Source: Anaeramoeba ignava (Eukaryota > Metamonada > Anaeramoebidae). Taken from it: a DNA stretch of 64,000 bases. The DNA is taken from positions 406,366 to 470,365 of the forward strand of contig JAPDFW010000067.1 of the NCBI GenBank assembly GCA_028826165.1, read 5' to 3'. The position numbers and the translations under genes are program-made. Shown one piece after another: positions 15,005 through 26,529 of the stretch (positions are counted from its first letter, which is position 1; each line of letters begins with the position of its first letter). Below the pieces are notes generated by a model. The model was given only the letters and a program-made list of their open reading frames with translations, was not told where the DNA came from and did not search any database.

Positions 15005-15015
15005 ATTCTTTTCAT
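15005..15015 (-). other. Proposed 11-nt first exon of the surface receptor gene
   Basis: ATGAAAAGAAT followed by GTTCTT. Joined in phase to the acceptor at 10126 it gives MKRI-WFFKILIILFLL, a textbook signal peptide running straight into the beta-helix protein. A GTTC donor is also used by the lipid kinase gene at 22580. The short length makes this an inference. Confidence 0.5.
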
Positions 15016-15263
15016 CTATTTGTAATTTTTTTTTATTAGAAAATAAATTTAAATTTTTTTTTACTTTTGATTCTTAAAGAATTGCATTATTAATTAATTA
15101 ATTAATTGACTAATGAAACTATGAGAAATTAGAAAAAAAAAAGAAAAGAGAAATTAGAAAAAAATGAAAAAGAAAAAAATGAATAAAAAATTAAAAAAGG
15201 AGAAAATATTTTTTTTTTCATTTTTTCTCTTTTTTTTTCTTTCATTTTCTTTATAAAAATAAA
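15016..15263. promoter_or_regulatory. Divergent intergenic promoter region
   Basis: This separates the minus-strand receptor gene from the plus-strand PEP-binding gene. It contains TTAATTAATTAATTAATTG (about 15090-15110), an A/G-rich tract, and a T-rich block with CATTTTTTC and CATTTTC immediately before the ATG at 15264. Confidence 0.5.
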
Positions 15264-18159
15264 ATGGGAAACACAAAAACCAAAATAGAAACTCATATTA
15301 ATAAAATTTCTAATATTCATATTTGGAATCAAATATCAAAACAACCAGAATCTTCTTTTTATTCACAAACACAAGTTGTTAAACTTATTATTGATTTAAA
15401 AGACAATGATTCAATTTATTTTCTTCAAACAAACAAATATTTTTATCATTTCTTTTTTTGTCAAGACTTTCTTTCTTTTCCAAAGAGGAATTTGGTTGTT
15501 CCTGATAATAGAATTTTTAATAGAAATAATTATAATAACGGACCAGAAAGAAGATTTATTTTAGGAACTTTATGTTATTATTTAGATAAAAAACTATGGG
15601 TTTTTGAATTAATGGCTGGTAAAATAAATATTAAAATTAAATATTAAATTAAATATTAAATTAAAATATTAAATTAAAATATTAAATTAAAATATTAAAT
15701 TAAATATTAAATTAAATATTAAATTAAATATTAAAATAAATAGTAAATTAAATATTAAATTAAATATTAAATTAAATATTAAATTAAATATTAAAATAAA
15801 TATTAAATTAAATATTAAATTAAATATTAAATTAAATATTAAAATAAATATTAAAATAAATATTAAAATAAATATTAAATTAAATATTAAAATAAATATT
15901 AAAATAAATATTAAAAATAAATATTAAATTAAATATTAAAAATAAATATTAAAATAAATATTAAATTAAATATTAAAATTAAATATTAAATTAAATATTA
16001 AATTAAATTATTAAAAATAAATATTAAAAATAAATATTAAAAATAAATATTAAAATAAATATTAAAATAAATATTAAAATTAAATATTAAATTAAATATT
16101 AAAAATAAATATTAAAAATAAATATTTAAAATAAATATTAAATTAAATATTAAAATAAATATTAAATTAAATATTAAAATAAATATTAAAATTAAATATT
16201 AAATTAAATATTAAATTAAATATTAAATTAAATATTAAATTAAATATTAAATTAAATATTAAATTAAATATTAAAATAAATATTAAATAAATATTAAATT
16301 AAATATTAAAATAAATATTAAATTAAATATTAAAATAAATATTAAATTAAATATTAAAATAAATATTAAATTAAATATTAAAATAAATATTAAATTAAAT
16401 ATTAAAATAAATATTAAAATAATAAAATAATAAAATAAATATTTAAATAAATATTAAAATAAATATTAAAATAAATATTAAAATAAATATTAAAATAAAT
16501 ATTAAAATAAATATTAAAATAAATATTAAATTAAAATTAGGTGATCCATTGGAAGGAGAATTATTCGTCAAATCCTTTAACATAATCAAAAAAAACGTAT
16601 TTTTTGGATCTGAATTAAAATATCATCCAAAATCATTTCTTCACCAAAATATCATAAAAACAGACGAAATAATCCAAAAATCAGATATCAAAATAATCAC
16701 AAGCAATGAAATATACGGATCAATGGAATATCAATCACTAACATTAGGAACAACATATGGAATATTAAAAATACTAGAAAAAGTAGAACAAAATGAAGAA
16801 ATAGAACAATCAATCACACCAGAACACATTTTGGTCACAGGAGAAATACCAGTAGATATTCCTCCTGTTGCTGGTTTAATCACTTCAACTTTTCAAGCAC
16901 CTTTATCTCATGTAGCTTTGTTGTCTGCAAATAGAAATACACCAAATATGGCACTTAAAAATGCGATTGATAAAGATTTTATCCAATCACTCAATGGAAA
17001 ATTTGTTAAGTTAGTAGTTACAAGACAAGAATTCCAAGTTATTGAGTTTCCTGATGGGAAACAAAGCAAGGAATATTTGGATTGGGAACAAAAAATGGAG
17101 CGTAAAAAATCACGTATTCCCAAAATTGAAGTTCTTTTTTCAGATGAAAATATTGGATTGATTCAATTGCAAAATCTTCAAGAAATTCATCTTGCAATGG
17201 TTGGTCATAAAGCTTATACTTTGAATGGCTTAAAAGCTATAAATTTACCCAAAAAAATTGATGTTCCTGGATTTGTCATCCCATTTTATTTCTATCTCCA
17301 ATTTTCTCAACAATTCGATATTGAAAATTCCATTTTAAAATCACAAGAATTTGAGCAATCTCCAGAAAATAGAAGGAAAATGCTTAAGGAATTACAGGAA
17401 AAAATCAAGAAATCGCATATTGATTCGCAACTCATTGAATCAATAAAAGAAAAAATATCCGAAATTGAAAAGGAATTTGAGGAAACAATTAAAAATCATT
17501 TTGACGGATTTATATTTCGATCATCAACAAATGTGGAAGATTTACCCGGTTTTACAGGAAATGGATTGTTTGAATCACTTCCAATTAAATCGATTAGTGA
17601 TGAGGAAATTGAAAAAACAATGTTGGAAATTTATTCAAGTCTTTGGTCTTTTAAAACAATTGAGGAATTAAAATTATTCCAAATCGATCTTTCCAAAATT
17701 TCAATGGCAATTATTGTTCAGCCTTTTTTAAGCAAAAATATGAAGGCAAATGGAGTTGCTTTAACAGGAAATCCATATAAACCAGCTTATCCAAGTTTTT
17801 TTGTCAATATTCAATCTTCAAAAGGAAGTGTGACTGATTCAAAATCAAATGTGAATCCTGAACAAATTTTTATTTTTGAGAATTCAAGAAAAAATGAAAC
17901 TGAAAATAAGGATGAAAAAGTGATTTGCCAAGAAGTTGTTTCAACAAGTTCTCTTGTTGATTCTCCTATTCTTAACTCGAATGATATTTCAAATTTAAAT
18001 TCTCTTTTGAAGGCAATTAATTGGAAATTTGGTGGTCTTTATTATAAACATGGTTGTAATTCTGCTGAAGTTGAATTTCTTGTTCCAAATGATGAAGATT
18101 TTATTTTTGTTGTTCAATCTCGACCTTTTCAAATTGAAATGAATGAAAATTTAAATTAA
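15264..18159 (+). CDS. PEP/pyruvate-binding domain protein (PPDK/PEP-synthase-type ATP-grasp)
   Basis: Two exons, 15264-15618 and 16541-18159, joined in phase (G|GT) into 657 residues; the protein reads on as ELMAGDPLEGELF. Residues about 225-290 hold the swivelling phosphohistidine-like domain (PVAGLITSTFQAPLSH, with the candidate His in SHVALLSANR). Residues about 400-650 resemble the PPDK N-terminal ATP-grasp (RSSTNVEDLPGFTGNGLFES, NGVALTGNPY, terminal AEVEF and FVVQSRPF). The mobile His domain comes before the ATP-grasp, opposite to PEP synthase, and no C-terminal PEP/pyruvate TIM barrel follows. It is therefore not a complete PPDK. It may phosphorylate another substrate, as relatives such as glucan-water dikinases do. 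The substrate is unknown. Confidence 0.8.
15619..16540 (+). repeat. 922-nt intron filled with ATTAAATTAAAT / ATTAAAATAAAT repeats
   Basis: Intron of the PEP-binding gene: donor GTAAAA, acceptor AAAATTAG. The interior is an imperfect 10-11-bp array (TATTAAAATAAA, TATTAAATTAAA), A-rich on the coding strand and almost without G or C. Confidence 0.85.
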
Positions 18160-18234
18160 ATTTAAATCATTTTTTATTTTTTCATTTTTATTATTTTTTT
18201 TTTTCAAATAAAATATTTGATTTGATTTGATTTG

Positions 18235-19972
18235 ATGAAGAATATTTATAAAAATCAAGAATCAAATTTAAAGAAAAGAAATCAAAAATCAAAATCAAAA
18301 TCAAAATCAAAATCAAAATCAAAATAAAAATCAAAATCAAAATTTTACTTCTTTTGATTTATCTCTTGCTAACAAAAATCACCTAAAAATCCAAAAATTA
18401 TCCAAAATCAAAGAATCAATAATCATTATAATAATTACACTAATTTCTTTTTTCACAAGATTTTATAAACTCAAAAATCCAAATGAAGTTGTTTTTGATG
18501 AAGTTCATTTTGGAAAATTTATTAATTATTATTTACTTGGAAATTATTTTCAAGATATTCATCCTCCATTAACAAAAATTATTATGAGTTATATTAGCAA
18601 ATTATGCGGAAACACTCCAACTTTTTGGTTTGATTCAATTGGTTCAAAATTTCCTTCAAATTTCAATTATTTTTGTTTAAGAGCTCAACCTGCATTTATA
18701 GGAAGTCTAATTCCTTCTTTAATTTATCTGATCATAAGAATCATGCATGGATCAATTATATCTGCATTAGTTGCCGCGGCAATGATGCTTTTTGAGACTT
18801 CAATAATTGTAGAATCAAGAATAATTGCAACTGATGCTTTTTTATTCTTTTTTATTTCTTTATCGATTTTCTTTGGAAAAAGCCAGACTCTTCAAAAATA
18901 TCCTTCTTTTTCATTCTATTTATTCATGTTTCTCACAGCATTTTCATTAGGGTTCTCATTGGCAACAAAACTTACTTCAGTAGCCACTGTTTTTGCAATT
19001 GCAATTCTCCAATTACTTGATCTCTACAAAAGACATTTTTCAAAAAAAACAAATTACAAGCTCTTAATCAAGGATATAACCATAAGGATATTAATTTTCA
19101 TCATAACTATTCTTGTAATATATCTCACTGCATTCTTCTTTCATTTCAACCTGCTGCCCTTTGAATCCAGAGATGATGAGTACATTCCTTTTGAATACAA
19201 ACCAAAAGATTTAATCCAAAAAAATACTTTTGAAAATCAATTACAAAGTTCAAAAAAATTTCGCCCATTTTATTTCCTGTATAAAGTATGGAAAGTCAAC
19301 AAAGATATGTATAAGGCAAACATGGCAATTAATGAGAAACATTCCTACTCATCGCCTTGGTATTCTTGGCCTCTCCATTTTGGAAAACCTGTTTTGTATT
19401 GGATCAAATACGATTCCACAAATATTTCGAAAATAGAATCAATTTATTGCATTGGGAATATTATTGTTTGGTGGCTAGTTTTTACTGGTGTTGTTGTTTA
19501 TGTTTTTATGCTAATTATATTTCATTTTATTCTTCGAAGACACAAGAAAAAAATTGAGAAGAAGATTTTGGATCATTCTCAAAAAATCACTAAAATAAAA
19601 AATGAAGTATTTTATCACAAATTTGATTATTTACAAGATAATTTACTGTTACATTTCGATTCTCTTTGTTTCTTACTAGCAGGATATTTATTCAATTTAT
19701 TCATTTTTTTTCCAATTTCAAGACCAACTTGGTTATATCATTATATTCCTTCTTTGATTTTTGGAATTTTACTTTTTTCACTTCTTTTGGATATTTTAAT
19801 CAGAGTTTATTTTCCCGATTTGATATGGAAATTTCTTATTGTTAGTATTTTAATATTTTGGACTTTTCTTTCCTTTGTTTTTTTTATTCCTTTTATTTAT
19901 GCTTTTCCTTTAAATCCTTTTCAATTTAATGAAAGAATTTTTTTTTCTTTTTGGAAACCAAAAAAAATTTAA
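18235..19972 (+). CDS. PMT-family protein O-mannosyltransferase without MIR domains (5' end uncertain)
   Basis: PMT (GT39) enzymes transfer mannose from dolichyl-phosphate-mannose to Ser/Thr in the ER. Visible motifs are the acidic luminal loop VVFDEVHFGKF, DIHPPLTK, EWxx-like SSPWYSWPLHFGKPV, and the C-terminal SRPTWLYHYIPSL. There are many membrane helices. The conserved body is open from about 18300 to the stop at 19972. The only suitable ATG (18235) is in another frame, separated by an AAAATC hexamer array (18280-18345) with irregular AAAAATC and AAAATA units. No GT donor lies in between, so an indel in the array is likely. At roughly 560-580 residues it lacks the central MIR module of fungal and animal PMTs. 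Confidence 0.8.
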
Positions 19973-20361
19973 ATCTAAATGAAAATAAAAAACAAAAAAC
20001 AAAAAACAAAAAACAAAAAGAAGAAGATTAAAGAGAATTTTATAAAACGAATTATTTTGGATAAGAATTTAAAAAAGAATTAAAAGAATTAAAAGAATTA
20101 AAAGAATTAAAAGAATTAAAAGAATTAAAAGAAAAATTTTGATTTTAAATTTTGATTTTAATTTTGATTTTGATTTTGATTTTGATTTTGATTTTGATTT
20201 TGATTTTGATTTTGATTTTGATTTTGATTTTAATTTTAAATTTTGATTTTGATTTTAATTTTGATTTTGATTTTGATTTTGATTTAAATTTGAATTTTAA
20301 ATTTTAAATTTGATTTTGATTTAAATTTGAATTTTAAATTTTAAATTTTAAATTTTAAATT
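19973..20361. repeat. Convergent intergenic region with AAAGAATT and GATTTT arrays
   Basis: The 3' flanks of two converging genes. It has an AAAAACA run (19985-20020), AAAGAATTA repeats (20070-20135), then (GATTTT)n and AAATTTTAAATTTT repeats. No gene is seen. Confidence 0.7.
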
Positions 20362-22770
20362 TTAATTTTGTGTATTATAAATAGGACGAAATTTGATATT
20401 AAGAATTAAACTAATTAACCATAAAATAACAGAACTTGCTGCTGGAATGAAAAAGTTATCATTAACAAAAGCAAATAATTCAGCTAAAGTTCCTCCAATC
20501 GCTCCAAAAAAAGCTAAAATAAATTTATGAAAGAAAAAAAATTTTTTTTAACAGAAAAAAGTGGAACAAAAAAAAAATTTTTTTTTCTTCTATGAAAACA
20601 AACCTAAAAGAAATGATTTTGTAAATGAAATATCTCCTAATCTCCAGAAAGTGAAAATTCCAAGAAGAAAGCATACAACAAAACAACCTATAGATCCTTC
20701 TAAACTTTTTGGACCATAAATTTTAGTTCTAATTTATAAAATTAAAATTAATATTAATATTAATTTTAATTTTAATTTTGATTTTAATATAAATATTAAT
20801 TTTAATTTTAATTTTAATTTGGATTTTAATTTTAATTTTAATTTTAATATTAATATTAATTTTAATTTTAATATTAATTTTAATTTTAATATTAATTTTA
20901 ATTTTAATTTTAATTTTAATTTTAATATAAATATTAATTTTAATTTTAATATAAATATTGATTTTAATTTTAATATAAATATTAATTTTAATTTTAATAT
21001 AAATTTTAATTTTAATATAAATATTAATTTTGATTTTAATTTTGATTTTGAATTTTAATTTTAATATAAATATTAATTTTGATTTTAATATAAATATTAA
21101 TTTTGATTTTAATATAAATATTAATTTTAATTTTAATATAAATATTAATTTTAATTTTAATATAAATATTGATTTTGATTTTAATATAAATATTAATTTT
21201 AATTTTATTGTAACAAACTTTCCATAAACTTTTCCAATTAAAGCAGCAAATAAATCACCAAAAATTAAAAATAATAAAGCAGTAATTCCAATTAAAGGAG
21301 GAAAAAATGTAACAGAAATAAAAGAACCAAGCATATACCAACTTGCACCAGCTATTCCTTTCTTTTCATTTTCTCTCATAATTTTTCCCATAAATCCAAT
21401 AATTTTTTTATTAATTTCTGGGAATTTGTATCGAACAAGTTCAACAGTCCAAGCAAAAGTTAAAATACAACCAATAATAAAAGAATATTTTCTTTGAGTA
21501 ACAAATCCAATTTTTAAAGTATGATAAAAAGTTGTTGGCATAAAAAGTCCTATTTTTAATATAGATTTTAATTTTTATTTATTTTTAAATTTTATTTTGA
21601 TTTTTATTTTAATTTTGATTTTAATTTTAATTTTGATTTTAATTTTAATTTTAATTTTAATTTTAATTTTAATTTTAATTTTAATTTTAATTTTATAAAT
21701 GAATTTTAATTTTAATTTTAATTTTGGTTTTGATTTTAATTTTAATTTTAATTTTAATTTTAATTTTATAAATGAATTTTGATTTTTATTTTAATTTAGA
21801 TTTTAATTTTAATTTTGATTTAGATTTTAATTTTAATTTTAATTTTAATTTTGATTTTATAAATGAATTTTGATTTTAATTTTAATTTTAATTTTATAAA
21901 TGAATTTTGATTTTAATTTTATAAATGAATTTTGATTTTAATTTTAATTTTAATTTTAATTTTAATTTTAATTTTAATTTTGATTTTATAAATGAATTTT
22001 GATTTTGATTTTAATTTTAATTTTAATTTTAATTTTAATTTTAATTTTAATTTTAATTTTAATTTTAATTTTAATTTTAATTTTAATTTTAATTTTAATT
22101 TTAATTTTAATTTTAATTTTAATTTTAATTTTAATTTTTATTTTAATTTTAATTTTAATTTTTATTTTAATTTTAATTTTTGATTTTAATTTTGATTTTA
22201 ATATAGATTTTGATTTTAATTTAGATTTTAATTTTTATTTTATTTTAATTTTAATTTTGATTTTGATTTTAATTTTAATTTTATAAATTAATTTTGATTT
22301 TAATTTTAATTTTATAAATGAATTTTGATTTTAATTTTAATTTTAATTTAAATTTTAATTTTAATTTTAATTTTAATTTTAATTTTAATTTTAATTTTAA
22401 TTTTAATTTTAATTTTATAAATGAATTTTGATTTTAATTTTAATTTTATAAATGAATTTTGATTTTAATTTTAATTTTAATTTTAATTTTAATTTAAATT
22501 TTAATTTTGGTTCTGAATTTAAATGTTAAAATAAAAATTTTATTTTTGGTTTAAATTTTGTTTAAATATAAATAACGAACCAAAAAGATGAAATCCTTTT
22601 CTCCTTAATTCTTCAATTACTGTTTTTAATTTTTCATGTCCAACTCCAAGAGAATTATGCAAAAAATTACCAAATTTTTTACTTTGAAACATTAAAAGAA
22701 AAATAATAATTGTTGCTACAATAAGAACTGAAACTAAAATAATTGTTCGAAAAATATGACTTTCTGACAT
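20362..22770 (-). CDS. CTP-dependent lipid kinase, DGK1/dolichol kinase-like
   Basis: Four exons joined in phase (22770-22581, 21549-21219, 20728-20604, 20513-20362) give 265 residues, close to the size of yeast Dgk1. Family motifs appear in order: ELRRKGFHLFG (the RK-x2-H element), W-x-VELVR, GDLFAALIGKVYGKTKIYGP followed by KSLEGSIGCF (the CTP-binding GD...G...KSLEGS signature), and FFGAIGGTLAELF with VNDNFFIPAAS near the C terminus. Several helices span the ER membrane. Dgk1 makes phosphatidate from diacylglycerol using CTP, and SEC59 does the same on dolichol. The sequence alone does not decide which; size favours Dgk1. Three introns: 1031, 490 and 90 nt, the first two repeat-filled. Confidence 0.8.
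20729..21218 (-). repeat. 490-nt repeat-filled intron 2 of the lipid kinase gene
   Basis: A tandem array of about 24-bp units on the plus strand (TTTAATATAAATATTAATTT). Donor GTTTGT, acceptor AAATTAG. It is A-rich in the sense of the gene. Confidence 0.8.
21550..22580 (-). repeat. 1031-nt repeat-filled intron 1 of the lipid kinase gene
   Basis: (TTTTAA)n on the plus strand, broken about nine times by TTTTATAAATGAATTTT. The complement of that interruption also punctuates introns of the pyrophosphatase and TFIIE genes. Donor GTTCGT, acceptor AAAAATAG. Confidence 0.8.
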
Positions 22771-22938
22771 TATTATAATTAAAATTAAAAATAATAATAA
22801 TAAAAAAATGAAAAAGAAAAAAATGAAAAAGAAAAAAAGAATTTGAAAAGAATTTGAAAAGAAAAATTTTTATTTAATTTGATTTTAAAAAATAAAAAAT
22901 AAAAAAGAAAATTTTCCTCATTTTAAAAAATTCTAAAT

Positions 22939-24692
22939 TTAAATTTCTGTAATTTTTGCAAAATCATTACAAAAATTAATAAATTCAAGTGCTTGTCCTT
23001 TTTTGCAAATAACTCTAACTTCAATAGGATCTTTTTCTTTATAAATTTGACAGGAAATAATTTTGATTTTGATCTTCATTGAATTTTTTGATGCTTTAAG
23101 AGTGAAAATATTTGGATATGTCCAATGAAATCCAAGAGAAGCAAAAGAAGATTGAGATCCAGAAACAATTTCCATAAGATTCTTTTTTGTGATTATTGAT
23201 ACATAATGATTTTTCATTAATTTTTGTTTTTCATCCTCAATTACAAGTGTTTCATTTGTGATATATCGTTCATCATACTTGAATTGGATGTATTTCTTGT
23301 TGGATTGACTTTTTCTTCTTCTTCGAAATAAATTTCTAAATAATGTTTTAGTTTTATTCACTTTTTTGAGATCTGGATCACTATCAAATTTTTGTTTTGG
23401 ATTTTTTTCAATCTTTAAATGAATTTCTGAGAGATCTACTGGAACTATTTTTATTATTATTTTTTTTTTTGAAATGAATTTTCATTTTAAATTGATTTTG
23501 ATTTTAAAATTAGGATTTACTGTTTGTTGGCTTTTTTTCAAATAGAAAATCTGGTGATGAATTTGTTTTTGGATCATCTTTTTCCAAGTTTGAATGTAAA
23601 TTGTTCTCTGAATTTTCTTTTTTCGACCTTTTCTTCATTTTTCTGGAAACAAAAGTGTAAAGAATCTTTTCCAAATTAGAAGATTCTTCAGTTAAATGAT
23701 CGAGAATACTCTCCTTTTCCCATCCAATCATTGTTAAATGATTGACAATCTCTTGATTAATTTTTGTTGATTCCATTTTTTGAGTAAATTTCTTTCTTAA
23801 ACGAATTTTTGGAGGTTGGAATTTGTCAATGAAATTTGAACAAAACCAAGGATGAGATTTAATTTCATCAATTGTGGCTCTTTTTTCAGTATCGACCACA
23901 AGCATTCTTTGAATCAAATCTCTAATATTTGGATCAATTCTTTTGGGAATTTTGTAATCTCCATCTTTAATTTTGATTAAGATATTTCTGATTGTTTTTC
24001 CTTTAAATGGAAGTTTTCCAACTGTAAGAACATATAGAATAACTCCACAACTCCAAATATCTGATTTTCTTCCATCGTATTCATTTCCCTAAAATAAATT
24101 TTGAATTATGAATTATGAATTATGAATTAATTTTTTGTTTTGAAAAACAAAATACCAAAACAATTTCAGGAGCTGCATAATGAGGAGAACCACAAGAGGT
24201 TTCAAAAAGCATTTGTGGGTCATACAAACCAGCCATTCCAAAATCTGCAATTTTTAGATTTTCATATTTATCAAGTAACAAATTTTCAGGTTTCAAGTCA
24301 CGATGACAAATCAAATGATTATGACAATATTCAACTGCATAAATCAGTTGTTGGAAAAAAGAAAGTGAATGAGACAAAGGAATCGATTTTTTTGTAACTA
24401 AGTAGTCAAAAAGCTCTCCTGTTTCCATGTATTCCATAACAACAAAGAGATGATCAACTGATTCCAAAACATCAATTACTTTTATTACATTTGGATGGTT
24501 AAGAAGCCTCAAAACTGCAACTTCTCTTTCTGCTCTCAATTTCCTTTTTTCGTTGAATAAAGTTTTTGATTTTGAAATGATCTTAATTGCTACTTTTTGT
24601 TTTGTTTCTTGATTTATTGCCAATTTAACTTTTCCTGAACTTCCTTCTCCAAGTGTTTTAATAACTGTATATGATCCTATTTGTTGACTCAT
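22939..24692 (-). CDS. BRSK/AMPK-family Ser/Thr protein kinase with UBA-like and KA1-like regions
   Basis: Three exons (24692-24156, 24088-23521, 23444-22939), with introns of 67 and 76 nt. The kinase domain has the Gly loop LGEGSSGKV, VAIKII (catalytic Lys), catalytic HRDLKPEN, DFG (ADFGMAGL), activation loop ETSCGSPHYAAPE and HPWF at its end, spanning about residues 8-265. The SCGSPHYA activation loop is typical of BRSK/SAD and Nim1-like kinases; its Thr/Ser would be the LKB1-type site. After the kinase comes a UBA-like helical stretch (INQEIVNHLTMIGWEKESIL), then a basic linker. The C-terminal about 100 residues resemble a KA1 domain (SFASLGFHWTYPN to LEFINFC). Such kinases govern polarity or energy sensing. 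All catalytic residues are present. Confidence 0.88.
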
Positions 24693-25194
24693 TGAAAAAA
24701 AGTGAGGTTTTTTTTTTTAAATCTATTTGTGTTTTTTTTTAAATGAAAGAGAAAAGAAAAGATGTGTTTAATTCAAATTTATATTTATATTCTCTTTTTT
24801 ATCTTTTATTTAAAAAAAGGGGTTATTTTTCTTACTTTAAAAAAAAAAAATAAAATAATGTTAAAAAAAATAAATTGTAAAAAAAGAAAAATGAAAATTA
24901 AAAAAGATCACATTTTTTTTTTTATTTTTTTATTTATTTTTTTTTTGCTTTTTAAGGGTTTCAAAAAAAAAAGAAGAAATAAAAAAAATAAAAGGAAAAA
25001 TGAAAAAAGGGATCTGTAATGAAAAAGAAAAAAGAGATCAAAAAGAAATTAAAAAGAAATTAAAAGGAAATTAAAAAGGAAATTAAAAAAGAAAATTCAA
25101 AAAAGAAATTTAAAAGGGGGTTTAAAAAAAGAAATTCAAAAGGGGGTTTAAAAAAAGAAATTTAAAAGGGGGTTTAATTGAACTCAAGTTTTTT
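24693..25194. other. Intergenic region with T/A tracts and a 26-bp G-run repeat
   Basis: Upstream of the kinase gene. On the minus strand, CTCACTTTTTTTCAATG lies at its start. Positions 25095-25180 hold a 26-bp repeat, three copies, each with GGGGG (25116, 25142, 25168). Before this come AAATTAAAAAG repeats. I see no gene in it. Confidence 0.6.
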
Positions 25195-26412
25195 TTAAAT
25201 TTGGAAATATTAATAAAATTTAATTTTAAAATAATTTCAAATTAATTTATTATTTAAAATAATTAAAAATAATGATAAAATATTAATAAAATAATTTAAT
25301 AATAAAATTAATTAAAAATTAAATAGATTTGATTAATAAATAAATTATGAAATATTAATAAAATTTAATTTTAAAATAATTTACAAATTAATTTATTATT
25401 AAAAATTATTAAAAATAATGATAAAATAATAATAAAATAATTTAATAATAAAATTAATTAAAAATTAAATAGATTTGATTAATAAATAAATTAATAAATA
25501 TTAATAAAATTTAATTTTAAAATAATTTCAAATTAATTTATTATTTAAAATAATTAAAAATAATGATAAAATATTAATAAAATAATTTAATAATAAAATT
25601 AATTAAAAATTAAATAGATTTGATTAATAAATAAATTAATAAATATTAATAAAATTTAATTTTAAAATAATTTCAAATTAATTTATTATTAAAAATTATT
25701 AAAAAATAATGATAAAATATTAATAAAATAATTTAATAATAAAATTAATTAAAAATTAAATAGATTTGATTAATAAATAAATTAATAAATGTTAATAAAA
25801 TTTAATTTTAAAATAATTTACAAATTAATTTATTATTTAAAATAATTAAAAATAATGATAAAATATTAATAAAATAATTTAATAATAAAATTAATTAAAA
25901 ATTAAATAGATTTGAATAATAAATAAATTAGGAAATGTTAATAAAATTTAATTTTAAAATAATTTACAAATTAATTTATTATTAAAAATTATTAAAAATA
26001 ATGATAAAATATTAATAAAATAATTTAATAATAAAATTAATTAAAAATTAAATAGATTTGAATAATAAATAAATTAGGAAATGTTAATAAAATTTAATTT
26101 TAAAATAATTTACAAATTAATTAATTATTTAAAATTATTAAAAATAATGATAAAATATTAATAAAATAATTTAATAATAAAATTAATCAAAAATTAAATA
26201 GATTTGATTAATAAATAAATTAATAAATATTAATAAAATTTAATTTTAAAATAATTTACAAATTAATTTATTATTTAAAATTATTAAAAATAATGATAAA
26301 ATATTAATAAAATAATTTAATAATAAAATTAATCAAAAATTAAATAGATTTGATTAATAAATAAATTAGGAAATGTTAATAAAATTTAATTTTAAAATAA
26401 TTTTTATTATTA
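25195..26412. repeat. 146-bp tandem satellite, about 8.3 copies
   Basis: The marker AAATAGATTTGA occurs at 25321, 25467, 25612, 25758, 25904, 26050, 26196 and 26342, a period of 145-146 bp. Copies differ at a few positions (TTTCAAATT versus TTTACAAATT; AATTAATAAAT versus AATTAGGAAAT). The unit is about 95% A+T by eye. It ends about 115 bp before the next gene. Confidence 0.92.
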
Positions 26413-26529
26413 AGTCTTATTAAATTCATTTTTGTGTCATTTGGAAAAGAAAACAAAATTTTTTTTTTTGAATTGTTTAAATTCATTTTTTTTCATTTAA
26501 TTTTTTCAAGTTTTAATCTGATTATTTTA

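Noticed and set aside
22000-22290. Plus-strand Asn-Phe and Ile-Leu open frames
   Set aside because: Artefacts of the TTTTAA array in lipid kinase intron 1; the codons are only those of the repeat.
26434-26529. Upstream GTG start for the acyltransferase
   Set aside because: GTG is an unlikely start in a nuclear gene. The region is promoter-like (TTCATTTTTTTTCATTT), and ATG 26530 gives the normal family length.
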